Shown piece by piece: positions 10,404 to 19,051 of a DNA stretch of 46,618 nt (position 1 is its first letter; every line of letters starts with the position of its first letter). The notes under the pieces are model-generated. The model did no database searches. It was not told the DNA's origin and saw only the letters and a program-made list of their open reading frames with translations. Source of the stretch: Flavobacteriaceae bacterium (lineage in GTDB: Bacteria; Bacteroidota; Bacteroidia; Flavobacteriales; Weeksellaceae); NCBI GenBank assembly GCA_004359435.1, contig PTET01000001.1, positions 633,193 to 679,810 on the forward strand, read 5' to 3'. A program made the position numbers and the translations under genes.

Positions 10404-12683
10404 CTAGTCTGTCAGGTATTTTTTGGTAATGCTATGGTTCTGGGTATCTGTATAAACCACCACAAATACTCGGTTAGATGGTAAACCAGTCAAAATTTCC
10501 AAATTACTTGTACTGTTTACAGAGCCTGTTTTTACAAGTTTTCCATCAATCTGATATAACTTGTAGCGGTAAACATTGGGTAGGGTGAAATCTGGATCAA
10601 GCTGGTTGTTGACCCCATCGTTGTCTTGGTCTAAGAGCAAACTTTCTAGGGCATCAATTTTTCCATCTTTATCTGTGTCTAGTGGAGAAGAGGTATTAGA
10701 GCCCACCTCAATGGAATCCGAAACGCCATCACCATCCGTATCGCTTAAAAGCGGATTGGTGCCCAGAGAATTTTCTAGCTCATCGCTTAATCCATCTCCA
10801 TCGGTGTCTACCAAACTACTGCCGGTTGTAATAGAAAAATCATATTTGTTGATGGTAAAATAAATGTTGTCTACTGCTTCAATTTTGATTCTTGCCTTGG
10901 TGGTTTCTACCTCTGGAAACACTACGGACTGGTTGCCATCGTTGTCTGTGTTTTCTGCTAGCGTAATAGGAAAAGTTTGTCCTCCATCGGTGGAGAGTAA
11001 AATATTTACTTTTTGGGTAGAAATAGGAGCAAGAGTACTGCTTCCAACTTCCCAAATTACGTTTTGGGTGCTTAAGGGAGAATACTTTCCTAAGGATGTA
11101 GAAAAATTTACTATTTCAAATGCTTTGGTTCCATGTGTAGTTACCGAATTGGTTTTTAGGGTGTATTGTCCCTTCTCTTGGTTGTCTCTAACCACCACAC
11201 CAAAATTGAAAATTCTAGGTTTTGAACCCAAACTTTCCCATTGGCTGGTTAGTGAATTTGAGAGAATTTTATCATAGGCAGGGAAATATCTAACAGGATT
11301 ATTGGTGGGAGGGAAAATTCTAAAGAGAGGTCCCGAGGTTTTCTGGTTGTTGGCGTCAAAGTAGGTAAAATCGACCTCTGGATTTAACTGTTCCCAAGAA
11401 TAGCTTAAATTGGTAGATTCTAAATCGCTGGCTTCTGCTTTGAGGTAAAAAGGTGTATAAACGGGTATGTTATAATTTTGAAGAGTACTTACTGTAGGAG
11501 CCGTGTTGGAAAGAACTTGAGTCTCACCGCAACCATTTTGGGAGGCATTTTGGGTGAAAACCCTAATCTGTTCTAAGTTTAATCCATTGAAATAGGGATC
11601 CGAATTTGTTTGTACATCTGCCGCGGTAATTCCAGCATAGGCCATGATGGTAGTTCCGCTTCCAAGTTCAATTTGGTTTCCACCGCCAAAGTTTGTTGCT
11701 ACCGCATTAGATCCACTAAAAACCAGCTGTGGATGATAGGCTCCCACTTGGTGTCCGATTTCGTGACAGACATAGTCTATATCAAAACTTGCTCCCTGAG
11801 GACTGGGGTGAGAAGAATAGGCTTTGGCTTTGTTGTTGGTGCATACCGTGCCAATGTTTGTAGCATTTCCATCGGCTTCTCCCATGGCAAAAAGGTGAGC
11901 CAAATCGAAACTTCCCAAAGGCAAGGAATTGGAAGTTAAAGTATGCATCTGGCTAGCCAAAAGTGTACCTTGGGTAAAAGGATCTGTAGCAGGATCTAAA
12001 AAAATCAAACTTTCGTTTTGTTCAATTAGGGTAAAACCGATGGCAAGTTGGCTGTTGTAGATGCTGTTTACACGGGTTAAAGTTTCTTGAATGGCTCCAA
12101 GGGTAGATTCTAGGGTTCCGCCATGATATTGGGCATATTCGCCGTTGGTGGCAATGGCAATCTTATAATTGATAAATGTAGAAGTTGGCGTTCCAAAAGA
12201 GGATTTTCTGGTAGATTTTTCAGCTCCAGTGTTTAAAGCGTGGGTTTGGCAAGAAATTCCGTTGGGATTTGTTTTAGGATCAGAAAATAGGTAAATCTGC
12301 TTGCTTTTGTCAAAGTCTAAATATCTGCCCGAAGAAACTTCGGTAAAACTAATGCTTACTTTTTCTCCAGTTACACTCAGGTAGATTTTCTCTCCACCAG
12401 AAGATTCTCCAGTATAAGAGCGCAGGTTGGGATATTTTTTTTGAAGTCCCAAAGGAAGAACCCCTAAAGGAGAAAGTTTGTATTTTTCAAACGATCCATC
12501 GCTCTTGGGAATGAGAACCTGATTTCTTTCTACGGATTTTTTAAATACATCCATAGATAGCTGATAGCTTGGAAAAAGTGCTTTACTTTTTTTTGAATAA
12601 TTGGATATTTTCCAAGGATTTTCTTGGGAAAAAACAAGTGTGAAGCTGAAAAACAGCAAAAAGGTTCCTAAAATTTTTCTCAT
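10404..12683 (-). CDS. Secreted metzincin metalloprotease with thrombospondin type 3 repeats and T9SS sorting tail
   Basis: This 759-residue protein is a reprolysin-like zinc protease exported by Sec and probably by type IX secretion. The signal peptide is MRKILGTFLLFFSFTLVFSQ. The zinc motif HEIGHQVGAYH lies at residues 307-317, followed by TTIMAYAGI, which supplies the Met-turn of metzincins. After an all-beta region come four or so calcium-binding repeats (DTDGDGLSDELEN, DTDGDGVSDSIE, DTDKDGKIDALE, DQDNDGVNNQLD). The last 60 residues (YRYKLYQIDGKLVKTG to ITKKYLTD) look like a type A T9SS C-terminal sorting domain. Substrate is unknown. The presence of gldK-L-M in this window fits such an export route. 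The gene starts 19 bases after secG and may be cotranscribed. Confidence 0.88.
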   Translation of the reverse strand: MRKILGTFLLFFSFTLVFSQENPWKISNYSKKSKALFPSYQLSMDVFKKSVERNQVLIPKSDGSFEKYKLSPLGVLPLGLQKKYPNLRSYTGESSGGEKIYLSVTGEKVSISFTEVSSGRYLDFDKSKQIYLFSDPKTNPNGISCQTHALNTGAEKSTRKSSFGTPTSTFINYKIAIATNGEYAQYHGGTLESTLGAIQETLTRVNSIYNSQLAIGFTLIEQNESLIFLDPATDPFTQGTLLASQMHTLTSNSLPLGSFDLAHLFAMGEADGNATNIGTVCTNNKAKAYSSHPSPQGASFDIDYVCHEIGHQVGAYHPQLVFSGSNAVATNFGGGNQIELGSGTTIMAYAGITAADVQTNSDPYFNGLNLEQIRVFTQNASQNGCGETQVLSNTAPTVSTLQNYNIPVYTPFYLKAEASDLESTNLSYSWEQLNPEVDFTYFDANNQKTSGPLFRIFPPTNNPVRYFPAYDKILSNSLTSQWESLGSKPRIFNFGVVVRDNQEKGQYTLKTNSVTTHGTKAFEIVNFSTSLGKYSPLSTQNVIWEVGSSTLAPISTQKVNILLSTDGGQTFPITLAENTDNDGNQSVVFPEVETTKARIKIEAVDNIYFTINKYDFSITTGSSLVDTDGDGLSDELENSLGTNPLLSDTDGDGVSDSIEVGSNTSSPLDTDKDGKIDALESLLLDQDNDGVNNQLDPDFTLPNVYRYKLYQIDGKLVKTGSVNSTSNLEILTGLPSNRVFVVVYTDTQNHSITKKYLTD

Positions 12684-12701
12684 CTTATAAAGATAAGAAA
12701 A

Positions 12702-13181
12702 TTAGGGCTGCTTAGAAGGAACTTCTGGTACTGAATTTGTAGCTGGAGCAGCAGGGGCATTTGGAGCAACTTCTGGAGTTGAAACACCTGGGGTAGCATT
12801 GCTAGTGGGCAAGTCTGCGCTTGGAGTTGGAGTTTCACCTGCAACTGGGGCTGATACAGGCGTTGTTTCACTTGGTTTGATAGGCGCGCCTGTGGTAGCA
12901 TTTTCTTTAGGTGTAGTGGTTTTTGGAAGGTCTACATTGTTGGTAGGTTCAACCATCAAAAGATTAGCCAAAACAATCACAAGTACGATGCTTCCACCTA
13001 AAAACCAAGTAGCTTTGTCTAGAAAGTCATTGGTTTTTTGGGCACCGAACATTTGGGTTCCACCTCCTCCAAAAGAACCAGAAAGTCCTCCTCCTTTAGG
13101 ATCTTGAGACAAGATCACAATCACCACTAGTACACATAAGAAAATGGCTAGAACCATCAAAATTTGGAAACCTATACTCAT
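12702..13181 (-). CDS. secG: SecG, preprotein translocase subunit with long Pro/Thr/Ala-rich tail
   Basis: SecG is the small third subunit of the SecYEG channel in the inner membrane. The N-terminal 75 residues have the usual two membrane segments (near 5-25 and 55-75) around the conserved loop DPKGGGLSGSFGGGGTQMFGAQK. The remaining 80 or so residues are a low-complexity tail rich in Pro, Thr, Ala and Val, with no predicted fold. SecG is commonly 75-120 residues, so 159 is long, although tailed forms are known in Bacteroidota. It lies 3 bases downstream of the TPR-like gene. Confidence 0.92.
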   Translation of the reverse strand: MSIGFQILMVLAIFLCVLVVIVILSQDPKGGGLSGSFGGGGTQMFGAQKTNDFLDKATWFLGGSIVLVIVLANLLMVEPTNNVDLPKTTTPKENATTGAPIKPSETTPVSAPVAGETPTPSADLPTSNATPGVSTPEVAPNAPAAPATNSVPEVPSKQP

Positions 13182-13184
13182 AAT

Positions 13185-13553
13185 TTATTTTTTCTTCAAC
13201 GTTTGAATCTTTTCTGCAAAGTAACTGCTTTTTTCTGGAAATTTCAACATTAAAAACTGGTAGGCTTCTAATGCTTTTTGGGTTTGATTTTGTTCAAGGT
13301 AAATTTTCGCCAGGGTTTCTGTGTAGGCTTGTTTGTTTAGAGACTGCTCTAACAAAACGTTTGAGGCTTTAAAATCTACTTCTTTTTGAGGTGTAATTTT
13401 CGGTTTTTTTTCTAGAAAAGCATCAATTTTATCAAATTTTTCTTTCTGCAATAGACTTTTGTCTTTTTTCTTTTTTTGATTTTTTTCTTCGATTTTTTTC
13501 AAAATCTCATAGTAGGGAGAATTTGGATCTAAAAATTTGGCTTCTTTTTTCAT
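13185..13553 (-). CDS. Small basic protein with a C-terminal tetratricopeptide-like repeat
   Basis: The likely start is the ATG at 13553 (MKKEAKFLDPNSPYYEIL); a GTG at 13577 in the same frame would overlap lptE. The protein is about 122 residues. The first half is Lys-rich and probably helical or disordered (EEKNQKKKKDK). The second half has one TPR-like helical pair, YTETLAKIYLEQNQTQKALEAYQFLMLKFPEKSSYFAEKI. No signal peptide is visible, so it is probably cytoplasmic. Its place between lptE and secG in a tight cluster suggests an envelope-related role, but this is inference. I recall a similar small TPR gene at this place in other flavobacteria. Confidence 0.72.
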   Translation of the reverse strand: MKKEAKFLDPNSPYYEILKKIEEKNQKKKKDKSLLQKEKFDKIDAFLEKKPKITPQKEVDFKASNVLLEQSLNKQAYTETLAKIYLEQNQTQKALEAYQFLMLKFPEKSSYFAEKIQTLKKK

Positions 13554-13570
13554 TTTCACTACTTTGTTTC

Positions 13571-14098
13571 TTACCACTGGGCAACAATGTCGTTAAAGAT
13601 TTCTTCTATAAGCAACTCAGAAATTTGTGCATGCAAGGTTTTTTCTACATCTACAATGGCTTGCCCTTGTTCGAATTCTCCAGATTTGGTGTAGGTTTTG
13701 TAAAAGTTTTTTTCAGGTTCAAGCGCATTGTTGTATTTTACTTTCACCTCAATGGTAAGCCTGTTTTGGCTGGCAGAAAAATCGTTGTTGTTTCCCGTTA
13801 CTGTGGCAAAATCTATTCTATATTGGCTCACTTCTCCAGTAAGTTCGATGTCTGCTGTGGTGTTAGAAAGATTAAGTGTAGTTCTTTGTCTAAATCTATC
13901 CTGAAGCGCTTCGGTGAATTCCTGGCTAAAAGTAGCGTTGTACAAAGCCGCAGTATAATCGAAATAATCAATCTTGATGGTTTTGGTTTCAGGGCTTAGA
14001 GAAGATCCCGTAAAAGAATAACAAGACACAAAAGCAAGGCAAAATCCAAGAAAAAGTGCGGTTGTGTTTTTAAGTGAGAAAAGGGGAGAGTAAAACAT
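13571..14098 (-). CDS. lptE: LptE-family outer membrane lipoprotein
   Basis: LptE plugs and assembles the LptD channel that inserts lipopolysaccharide into the outer membrane. This 175-residue protein has a lipoprotein signal with the lipobox FVSC (residues about 23-26), then YSFTGSSLSPETKTIKI, the typical start of the Bacteroidota LptE family. The alternating beta strands (TADIELTGEVSQYRID, RLTIEVKVKYNN) and the C-terminal helix (LHAQISELLIEEIFNDIVAQW) fit the two-strand, two-helix LptE fold. It follows the sigma-54 activator gene after 6 bases, as part of the miaB-to-secG cluster. Confidence 0.85.
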   Translation of the reverse strand: MFYSPLFSLKNTTALFLGFCLAFVSCYSFTGSSLSPETKTIKIDYFDYTAALYNATFSQEFTEALQDRFRQRTTLNLSNTTADIELTGEVSQYRIDFATVTGNNNDFSASQNRLTIEVKVKYNNALEPEKNFYKTYTKSGEFEQGQAIVDVEKTLHAQISELLIEEIFNDIVAQW

Positions 14099-14104
14099 GA
14101 GATT

Positions 14105-14930
14105 TTAAGATTCTATGTTAAATTGTTTGATTTTTCGATACAAAGTACGCTCAGAAATCCCCAGTTCATCGGCTGCATTTTTTCTTTTTCCTGCATGTTT
14201 TTCTAGGGCTTTGCGGATGAGTTCTTCTTCTTTTTGCTGAATGGAAAGAGATTCTATCTCACTGGGCAAATCGATGTATTCGGGTTCTTCAAAGAAAGCT
14301 TTGGAGGTATTTTCTTCTTGTTTTGTTAGGGTTGTAGGAAGGTTGTTTTCATCTTTGGCCTCACTTGGATAAGCACTTTGAATGACTTCTTGAATGAGTT
14401 GCGGATTGATTGTAGCCTTTGAATCTTTTCCCTTTTCTAGAAGCTCTAGGGTTAAATTTCTTAGATTGTTTAGATCTTGTTTTACATCAAAGAGTACCTT
14501 GTAGAGGATTTCCCTTTCTGATGAAAAGGATTCGGAATCTTGACGGCTCGATTTAATGACAGAGGGAGAAAAATTGGAATCGGGCAAATAATTTTTCAAA
14601 ATCTCTGGGCCAATCTGTCTTTTGGGTTCAACTACTGATAGATGTTCAACAAAATTTCTCAGTTGTCTAATGTTTCCTGGCCATGGGAAATTTTCTAGCA
14701 TTTTGATGGCACCTTCTTCTAGCTGAAGGGTCGGCATGTTGTATTTTTGGGCAAAATCTACAGCAAATTTTCGAAACAAAAGATGTATGTCTGCCTTTCT
14801 TTCTCGAAGGGGAGGGATGAAAATTTCCACGGATGGGGGCAACCCGAATGGCTTTTTCTAAAGCACGGTTAAGTGCAGGATCGTTCCCAATGATGCCAAA
14901 TCTTTGCTTGATATTTTGTAGTGCATCCAT
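14105..14930 (-). pseudogene. Sigma-54-dependent response activator lacking its central AAA+ core (interrupted)
   Basis: The gene starts at 14930 (MDALQNIKQRFGIIGNDPALNRALEKAIRVAP), the usual beginning of a flavobacterial sigma-54 activator without a receiver domain. After about 32 codons the frame breaks near 14838. It resumes in the frame ending at 14105 with SVEIFIPPLRERKADIHLLFRKFA, the end of the AAA+ domain, followed by the lid (PWPGNIRQLRNF), a linker rich in Glu and Ser, and a Fis-type helix-turn-helix (RKNAADELGISERTLYRKIKQF). About 140 residues with Walker A, the GAFTGA loop that contacts sigma-54, and Walker B are missing. As read here it could not activate transcription. The whole gene would be about 420 residues. 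It sits 3 bases after miaB. Confidence 0.85.
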
Positions 14931-14933
14931 TTT

Positions 14934-15902
14934 TTAGACGTTTTGAAGATATTCTCCAAGAAGAGTTCCAGAGGTGCAATCGTTAATTTTAACCATAACA
15001 AAATCTCCAGGTTTAACCCCAGGGGTTTTGTCAAAAACACAGACCACGTTTTGAGAGTTTCTACCTGCCCATTTGTTTGAATCTCTTTTAGATTCTTTTT
15101 CAACCAAAACCTCATGGGTTTTTTCCACATAGCTTTGCATCCTTTTCAGCCCGATTTCTCTTTGTTTTTCGATGATTTCGGTGAGTCTTCGCTTTTTCGT
15201 TTCCTCAGGCACATCGTCTTGTAATTTTTTGTGAGCGGGGGTGCCGGGTCTGTCTGAATAAGCAAACATAAAGCCATAATCGTACTGAACTTCCTCTAAA
15301 AGAGAAAGTGTTTCCTGATGTTCTTCTTCGGTTTCTCCACAAAATCCAGTGATAATATCCTGAGAAAATGCCATCTCTGGGATGAGGGTTTTGATGTTTT
15401 GAATAAGGCTCAAATATTCTTCTCTTGTGTGTTGACGGTTCATTCGCTTTAAAACACTGGTGCTTCCACTTTGGACAGGCAAATGTAGGTATCTGCAAAT
15501 GTTGGGATGTTTTACCATGGTATGAATCACCTCCATAGACATATCCTGTGGATTAGAAGTAAAAAACCGAATGCGCATTTGGGGTAGTTTTGTGGCTATG
15601 CTATCTAGTAAACTTGCAAATCCCACGGCGGTTTGTTTCTGAATATCTGAAGCTTTGTCGAAGTCTTTTTTAGCTCCGCCGCCGTACCAAAGATAAGAGT
15701 CTACATTTTGGCCCAAAAGAGTAACTTCTTTATAGCCTTTGTCCCAAAGATCTTGACATTCTTCTAAAATGGTATAAGGATTTCTGCTTCGCTCTCTTCC
15801 TCTTGTAAAAGGAACCACGCAGAAAGTGCACATGTTGTCGCAGCCACGGGTAATGGTTACAAAAGCAGTGATTCCATCTCCTGAAAGTCTAACCGGAGAC
15901 AC
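14934..15902 (-). CDS. miaB: MiaB tRNA methylthiotransferase, radical SAM and TRAM part (interrupted)
   Basis: MiaB adds a 2-methylthio group to N6-isopentenyladenosine at position 37 of tRNAs reading UNN codons. This fragment contains the radical SAM cluster motif CDNMCTFC near the start, with FVTITRG before it and VVPFTRGRERSR after it. It also has the family segments EVTLLGQNVDSY, RYLHLPVQSGS, RMNRQHTREEY and QDIITGFCGETEEEH, and a C-terminal TRAM domain (KPGDFVMVKINDCTSGTLLGEY). True homology begins at DVSPVRLSG (about 15908), so the start at 15902 is apparent only. It is followed after 3 bases by the sigma-54 activator gene. Confidence 0.93.
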   Translation of the reverse strand: MSPVRLSGDGITAFVTITRGCDNMCTFCVVPFTRGRERSRNPYTILEECQDLWDKGYKEVTLLGQNVDSYLWYGGGAKKDFDKASDIQKQTAVGFASLLDSIATKLPQMRIRFFTSNPQDMSMEVIHTMVKHPNICRYLHLPVQSGSTSVLKRMNRQHTREEYLSLIQNIKTLIPEMAFSQDIITGFCGETEEEHQETLSLLEEVQYDYGFMFAYSDRPGTPAHKKLQDDVPEETKKRRLTEIIEKQREIGLKRMQSYVEKTHEVLVEKESKRDSNKWAGRNSQNVVCVFDKTPGVKPGDFVMVKINDCTSGTLLGEYLQNV

Positions 15903-16258
15903 ATCACATCGAGTAGTTTTTCTTTTATTCTCTCTGCCATACAGCCCAAAACCCCAATTTTAAGTTTTTTGTTTTGCTTTTTGAGTTTGGAGAATTGGCT
16001 GAGTCTTTTTCTGATGGTTTCTTCTGCTTTTTCTCGAATGGAACAAGTATTGAGCAGAATTAAGTCGGCCTCTGTTAGTTCTTCTGTAGTGTTGTATCCT
16101 TGATCTAATAAAATGGAAGCAACGATTTCGCTGTCCGAAAAATTCATTTGACAACCATAACTTTCCAAAAACACTTTTTTACTGTTTTGGCTTTTGGACT
16201 GTAAAACTGTAGCCTTTCCCTGATCTTCTTCTCTGATGATTTTTTCCACCGACTGCAT
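15857..16258 (-). CDS. miaB: MiaB, N-terminal methylthiotransferase domain (interrupted)
   Basis: The start is at 16258 (MQSVEKIIREEDQG). The N-terminal UPF0004/MTTase domain is present with its three cluster cysteines in SYGCQMNFSDSE, LNTCSIREKAEE and GVLGCMAERIKEKLL. Homology stops at about 15910, and the last 18 residues are out of frame. Some 40-50 residues that normally link to the radical SAM domain (the region around VDxVVGP in other MiaB proteins) are absent. At the junction the six bases CACATC occur twice, overlapping by one base. Together with the following fragment and the gap the length would be about 480, normal for the family. Confidence 0.92.
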   Translation of the reverse strand: MQSVEKIIREEDQGKATVLQSKSQNSKKVFLESYGCQMNFSDSEIVASILLDQGYNTTEELTEADLILLNTCSIREKAEETIRKRLSQFSKLKKQNKKLKIGVLGCMAERIKEKLLDVMCLRLDFQEMESLLL

Positions 16259-16274
16259 AAAAAAACAATTTAGG

Positions 16275-16282
16275 CAAAGATA
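16275..16282 (-). promoter_or_regulatory. Probable -7 promoter element of the miaB gene cluster
   Basis: On the minus strand the sequence reads TATCTTTG, a perfect TAnnTTTG element, 17 bases before the miaB start codon. No clear TTG lies at the -33 position, so the promoter may be weak or activator dependent. Confidence 0.45.
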
Positions 16283-16442
16283 ACAATTCTGTCATATTGT
16301 CAGATTTTATACTCTTGTTTTTTTTGTCAATGTAAGCATTTAAAAAGATTTTTTGTTTTTGGAATATGAAAAAACATCTTGAAGGATTTTACAGAAAATA
16401 ATCCATCTATCTGTCTGTAAAATAGCCTTTTTTTTGTAAAAT

Positions 16443-16474
16443 TTGGATTCCAACTTTTTTTAACTCTATTTTTG
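16443..16474 (+). promoter_or_regulatory. Bacteroidota-type promoter of topA
   Basis: TTG at 16443-16445 and TATTTTTG at 16467-16474 with 21 bases between them. It implies transcription starting near 16480 and supports the topA start at 16496 rather than the in-frame ATG at 16472, which lies inside the -7 element. Confidence 0.6.
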
Positions 16475-16495
16475 CAAAAACAAATTTTTGTCCAG

Positions 16496-19012
16496 ATGTC
16501 CAAAAACCTAGTTATTGTTGAGTCCCCTGCCAAGGCCAAAACCATTCAGAAATTTTTAGGGGATGACTTTTGGGTAGAATCCAGTTATGGACATGTTTCA
16601 GATTTGCCCAAAAAAGGAATGGGCATAGACATAGACAATAATTTTAAGCCCGAATATCAAATTTCTCCCGAAAAGATAGAAGTTGTATCTAGGCTTAAGA
16701 AAAAAGCTAAAACAGCCCAAACCGTATGGCTGGCAAGCGACGAGGACCGAGAAGGAGAAGCCATTGCTTGGCACTTGTTTAATGAACTCGGCCTTAAAAA
16801 AGAAAACACCAAACGCATCGTATTTAACGAAATCACCAAAACTGCCATTCAAAAGGCGGTTCAAAACCCAAGAGAGATTGATACCGATTTGGTAGACGCC
16901 CAGCAAGCAAGAAGAATTTTAGATCGCATTGTTGGTTTTGAGGTTTCACCTGTGTTATGGAGAAAGGTGAGAACCGGGCTTTCTGCAGGTAGAGTGCAAT
17001 CGGTGGCCGTTAGATTAATTGTAGAGAGAGAAAGAGAGATCTTGGCTTTTCAGCCTCAAAGCAGTTTTAAAGTGGTGGCAGATTTTGCTACCCAAAGTGG
17101 CGAATTAATCTCTGGAGTTCTAGAAGAAAAATTAAGCGACAAAAAAGAAGCTTTGGCTTTTTTGGAAAATCAAAAATCAGCCCAGTATAAAGTTCTAGAA
17201 ACAGTCAAAAAACCTTCTAAAAGATCTCCTTCTGCGCCTTTTACAACTTCAACTTTGCAGCAAGAGGCTTCAAGTAAATTGGGTTATTCTGTTACCCGAA
17301 CCATGCAAATGGCACAAAAATTATACGAGGCAGGACATATTACTTACATGAGAACCGATAGCGTCAATTTAAGTGCCGAAGCTATTGCGTCTGCAGTTTC
17401 TACCATAGGACAAAAATATGGGGAGAATTATGTAGCTGTTAGGAAATTTAAAAACAAAAATCAGGGAGCTCAAGAGGCGCACGAGGCTATTAGACCCACG
17501 GATTTTTCTAAAACCGATGTCCCTGACGCTGGACTTTCTAGTTTGTATAAACTCATTTGGAAAAGAGCCATTTCCTCACAAATGAGCGATGCAACCCTTG
17601 AAAAGACACAAATCAAAATTCAAAACAACAAAGACAAACATCTTTTTGTGAGTGCTGGAGAGGTTATTGTCTTTGATGGTTTTTTGCGAGCCATTCAAGA
17701 AGGTTCAAAAATACAGGCCGAGGGTATTTTGCCTGATGTAAAATCTGGTGAAACCGTTTTTTCTTCGGCCATTACCGCTACCCAGCAGTTCACCAAAGCT
17801 CCAGCTAGATATTCTGAGGCGGCTCTGGTAAAACAATTAGAAGAACTGGGCATTGGTAGACCTTCTACTTATGCACCCACCATCAGCACCATCCAAAAAA
17901 GACAGTATGTAGAAATGGGGGATTCTGAGGGTGAACCTAGAACGCTTCAAATTCTAAGTCTTTTGGATGGAGAAATCAAGGAAAATACCACTACCGAAAA
18001 TACAGGTGCCAACAAAAGAAAACTCATCCCAACCGATGTAGGTATTGTGGTGAATGATTTCTTAACAGAAAACTTTAAAACCTTTATGGATTATGGCTTT
18101 ACCGCCAAGGTAGAGTCTGATTTCGATCAAATTGCCTCTGGAAAGTACAGATGGACCCAAATGCTAGAGGAGTTTTATAAACCCTTTCATACCAACGTAG
18201 AATTTGTTTCTCAAAATGCAAACAGAGCTTCTGGTGAAAGACTTCTTGGGGTTCATCCAGAAACTGGAAAAAATATTTATGCCAGAATTGGTCGATTTGG
18301 GCCCATGATTCAAATAGGTGAAACAGAAGACGAACTTAAACCTCTTTTTGCAAGTCTTCAAAAACATCAAAATATAGGTACTATCACCTTGGGAGAAGCT
18401 TTAGATTTGTTTAAACTTCCAAAGATAGTTGGAGATTATAAAGGAGAAGAAGTTCTTGTCAATGTGGGGAGATTCGGGCCTTATGTTAAATACCAAGAAG
18501 CCTTTGTTTCAATCCCCAGAGATGAAGATCCCCTAGATATAAGCCTTGAAAGAGCCATTGAACTGATTGAGGAGAAAAAAAGAGCCGATGCGCCCATCGC
18601 TTATTATAAAGGACTCGAAGTTACCAAAGGCAGTGGCCGTTTTGGAGATTATATCAAATGGAACAATTTGTTTATCAACGTCAACAAAAAATATGATTTT
18701 TCTAATCTTAGCCAAGCTGATGTTGAAGAACTTATCGAATTAAAATTGGTAAAGGAGAAAGAAAAATTGGTACATGATTTTTCTAAAGAAGGCATTCGGG
18801 TAGAGAAGGCAAGATGGGGAAGGCACCATATTTTACAGGGAAAAATTAAAATTGAAATCGGAAAAGAAGTGGATGCCAAATCTCTTACAGTTGAAGATTG
18901 TATACAATTGATCGAAAAAAGCAAACCCAAAAAAGCTGTCGCCAAAAAAGCCGTTAAAAAGAAATCTACCACAGCCAAAACCACCGTTAAAAAAACGGTG
19001 AAGAAAAAATAG
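16496..19012 (+). CDS. topA: DNA topoisomerase I (type IA)
   Basis: This enzyme relaxes negative supercoils by cutting and rejoining one DNA strand. The 838-residue protein starts MSKNLVIVESPAKAKTIQKFLG, the Toprim domain with its catalytic Glu; LASDEDREGEAIAWHL supplies the acidic metal-binding residues. The active-site tyrosine is about Tyr284 in HITYMRTDSV. Segments such as GLSAGRVQSVAVR, ARYSEAALVKQLEELGIGRPSTYA and QEAHEAIRPTD are conserved. No Cys4 zinc fingers are present. Instead the C-terminus has repeated GRFGPYVKY-type modules and ends in a Lys/Ala/Thr-rich basic tail, as in other Bacteroidota. It starts the plus-strand run toward the gliding genes. Confidence 0.96.
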   Translation: MSKNLVIVESPAKAKTIQKFLGDDFWVESSYGHVSDLPKKGMGIDIDNNFKPEYQISPEKIEVVSRLKKKAKTAQTVWLASDEDREGEAIAWHLFNELGLKKENTKRIVFNEITKTAIQKAVQNPREIDTDLVDAQQARRILDRIVGFEVSPVLWRKVRTGLSAGRVQSVAVRLIVEREREILAFQPQSSFKVVADFATQSGELISGVLEEKLSDKKEALAFLENQKSAQYKVLETVKKPSKRSPSAPFTTSTLQQEASSKLGYSVTRTMQMAQKLYEAGHITYMRTDSVNLSAEAIASAVSTIGQKYGENYVAVRKFKNKNQGAQEAHEAIRPTDFSKTDVPDAGLSSLYKLIWKRAISSQMSDATLEKTQIKIQNNKDKHLFVSAGEVIVFDGFLRAIQEGSKIQAEGILPDVKSGETVFSSAITATQQFTKAPARYSEAALVKQLEELGIGRPSTYAPTISTIQKRQYVEMGDSEGEPRTLQILSLLDGEIKENTTTENTGANKRKLIPTDVGIVVNDFLTENFKTFMDYGFTAKVESDFDQIASGKYRWTQMLEEFYKPFHTNVEFVSQNANRASGERLLGVHPETGKNIYARIGRFGPMIQIGETEDELKPLFASLQKHQNIGTITLGEALDLFKLPKIVGDYKGEEVLVNVGRFGPYVKYQEAFVSIPRDEDPLDISLERAIELIEEKKRADAPIAYYKGLEVTKGSGRFGDYIKWNNLFINVNKKYDFSNLSQADVEELIELKLVKEKEKLVHDFSKEGIRVEKARWGRHHILQGKIKIEIGKEVDAKSLTVEDCIQLIEKSKPKKAVAKKAVKKKSTTAKTTVKKTVKKK

Positions 19013-19051
19013 TATTTTTTATAGCCGATAGATTCAATCAAAATTTAGCCC

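Noticed and set aside
12680-12901. Glutamine- and leucine-rich minus-strand frame overlapping secG
   Set aside because: It is the alternate frame of the low-complexity secG tail, and its repeats follow from the Pro/Thr/Ala codons.
15900-15910. CACATC direct repeat at the miaB junction as evidence of recombination between short repeats
   Set aside because: Other junctions show no such repeat, and six bases overlapping by one can arise by chance.
16472-16495. Earlier ATG for topA at 16472
   Set aside because: It lies inside the -7 promoter element. The family start MSKNLVIVESPAKAKT fits the ATG at 16496.
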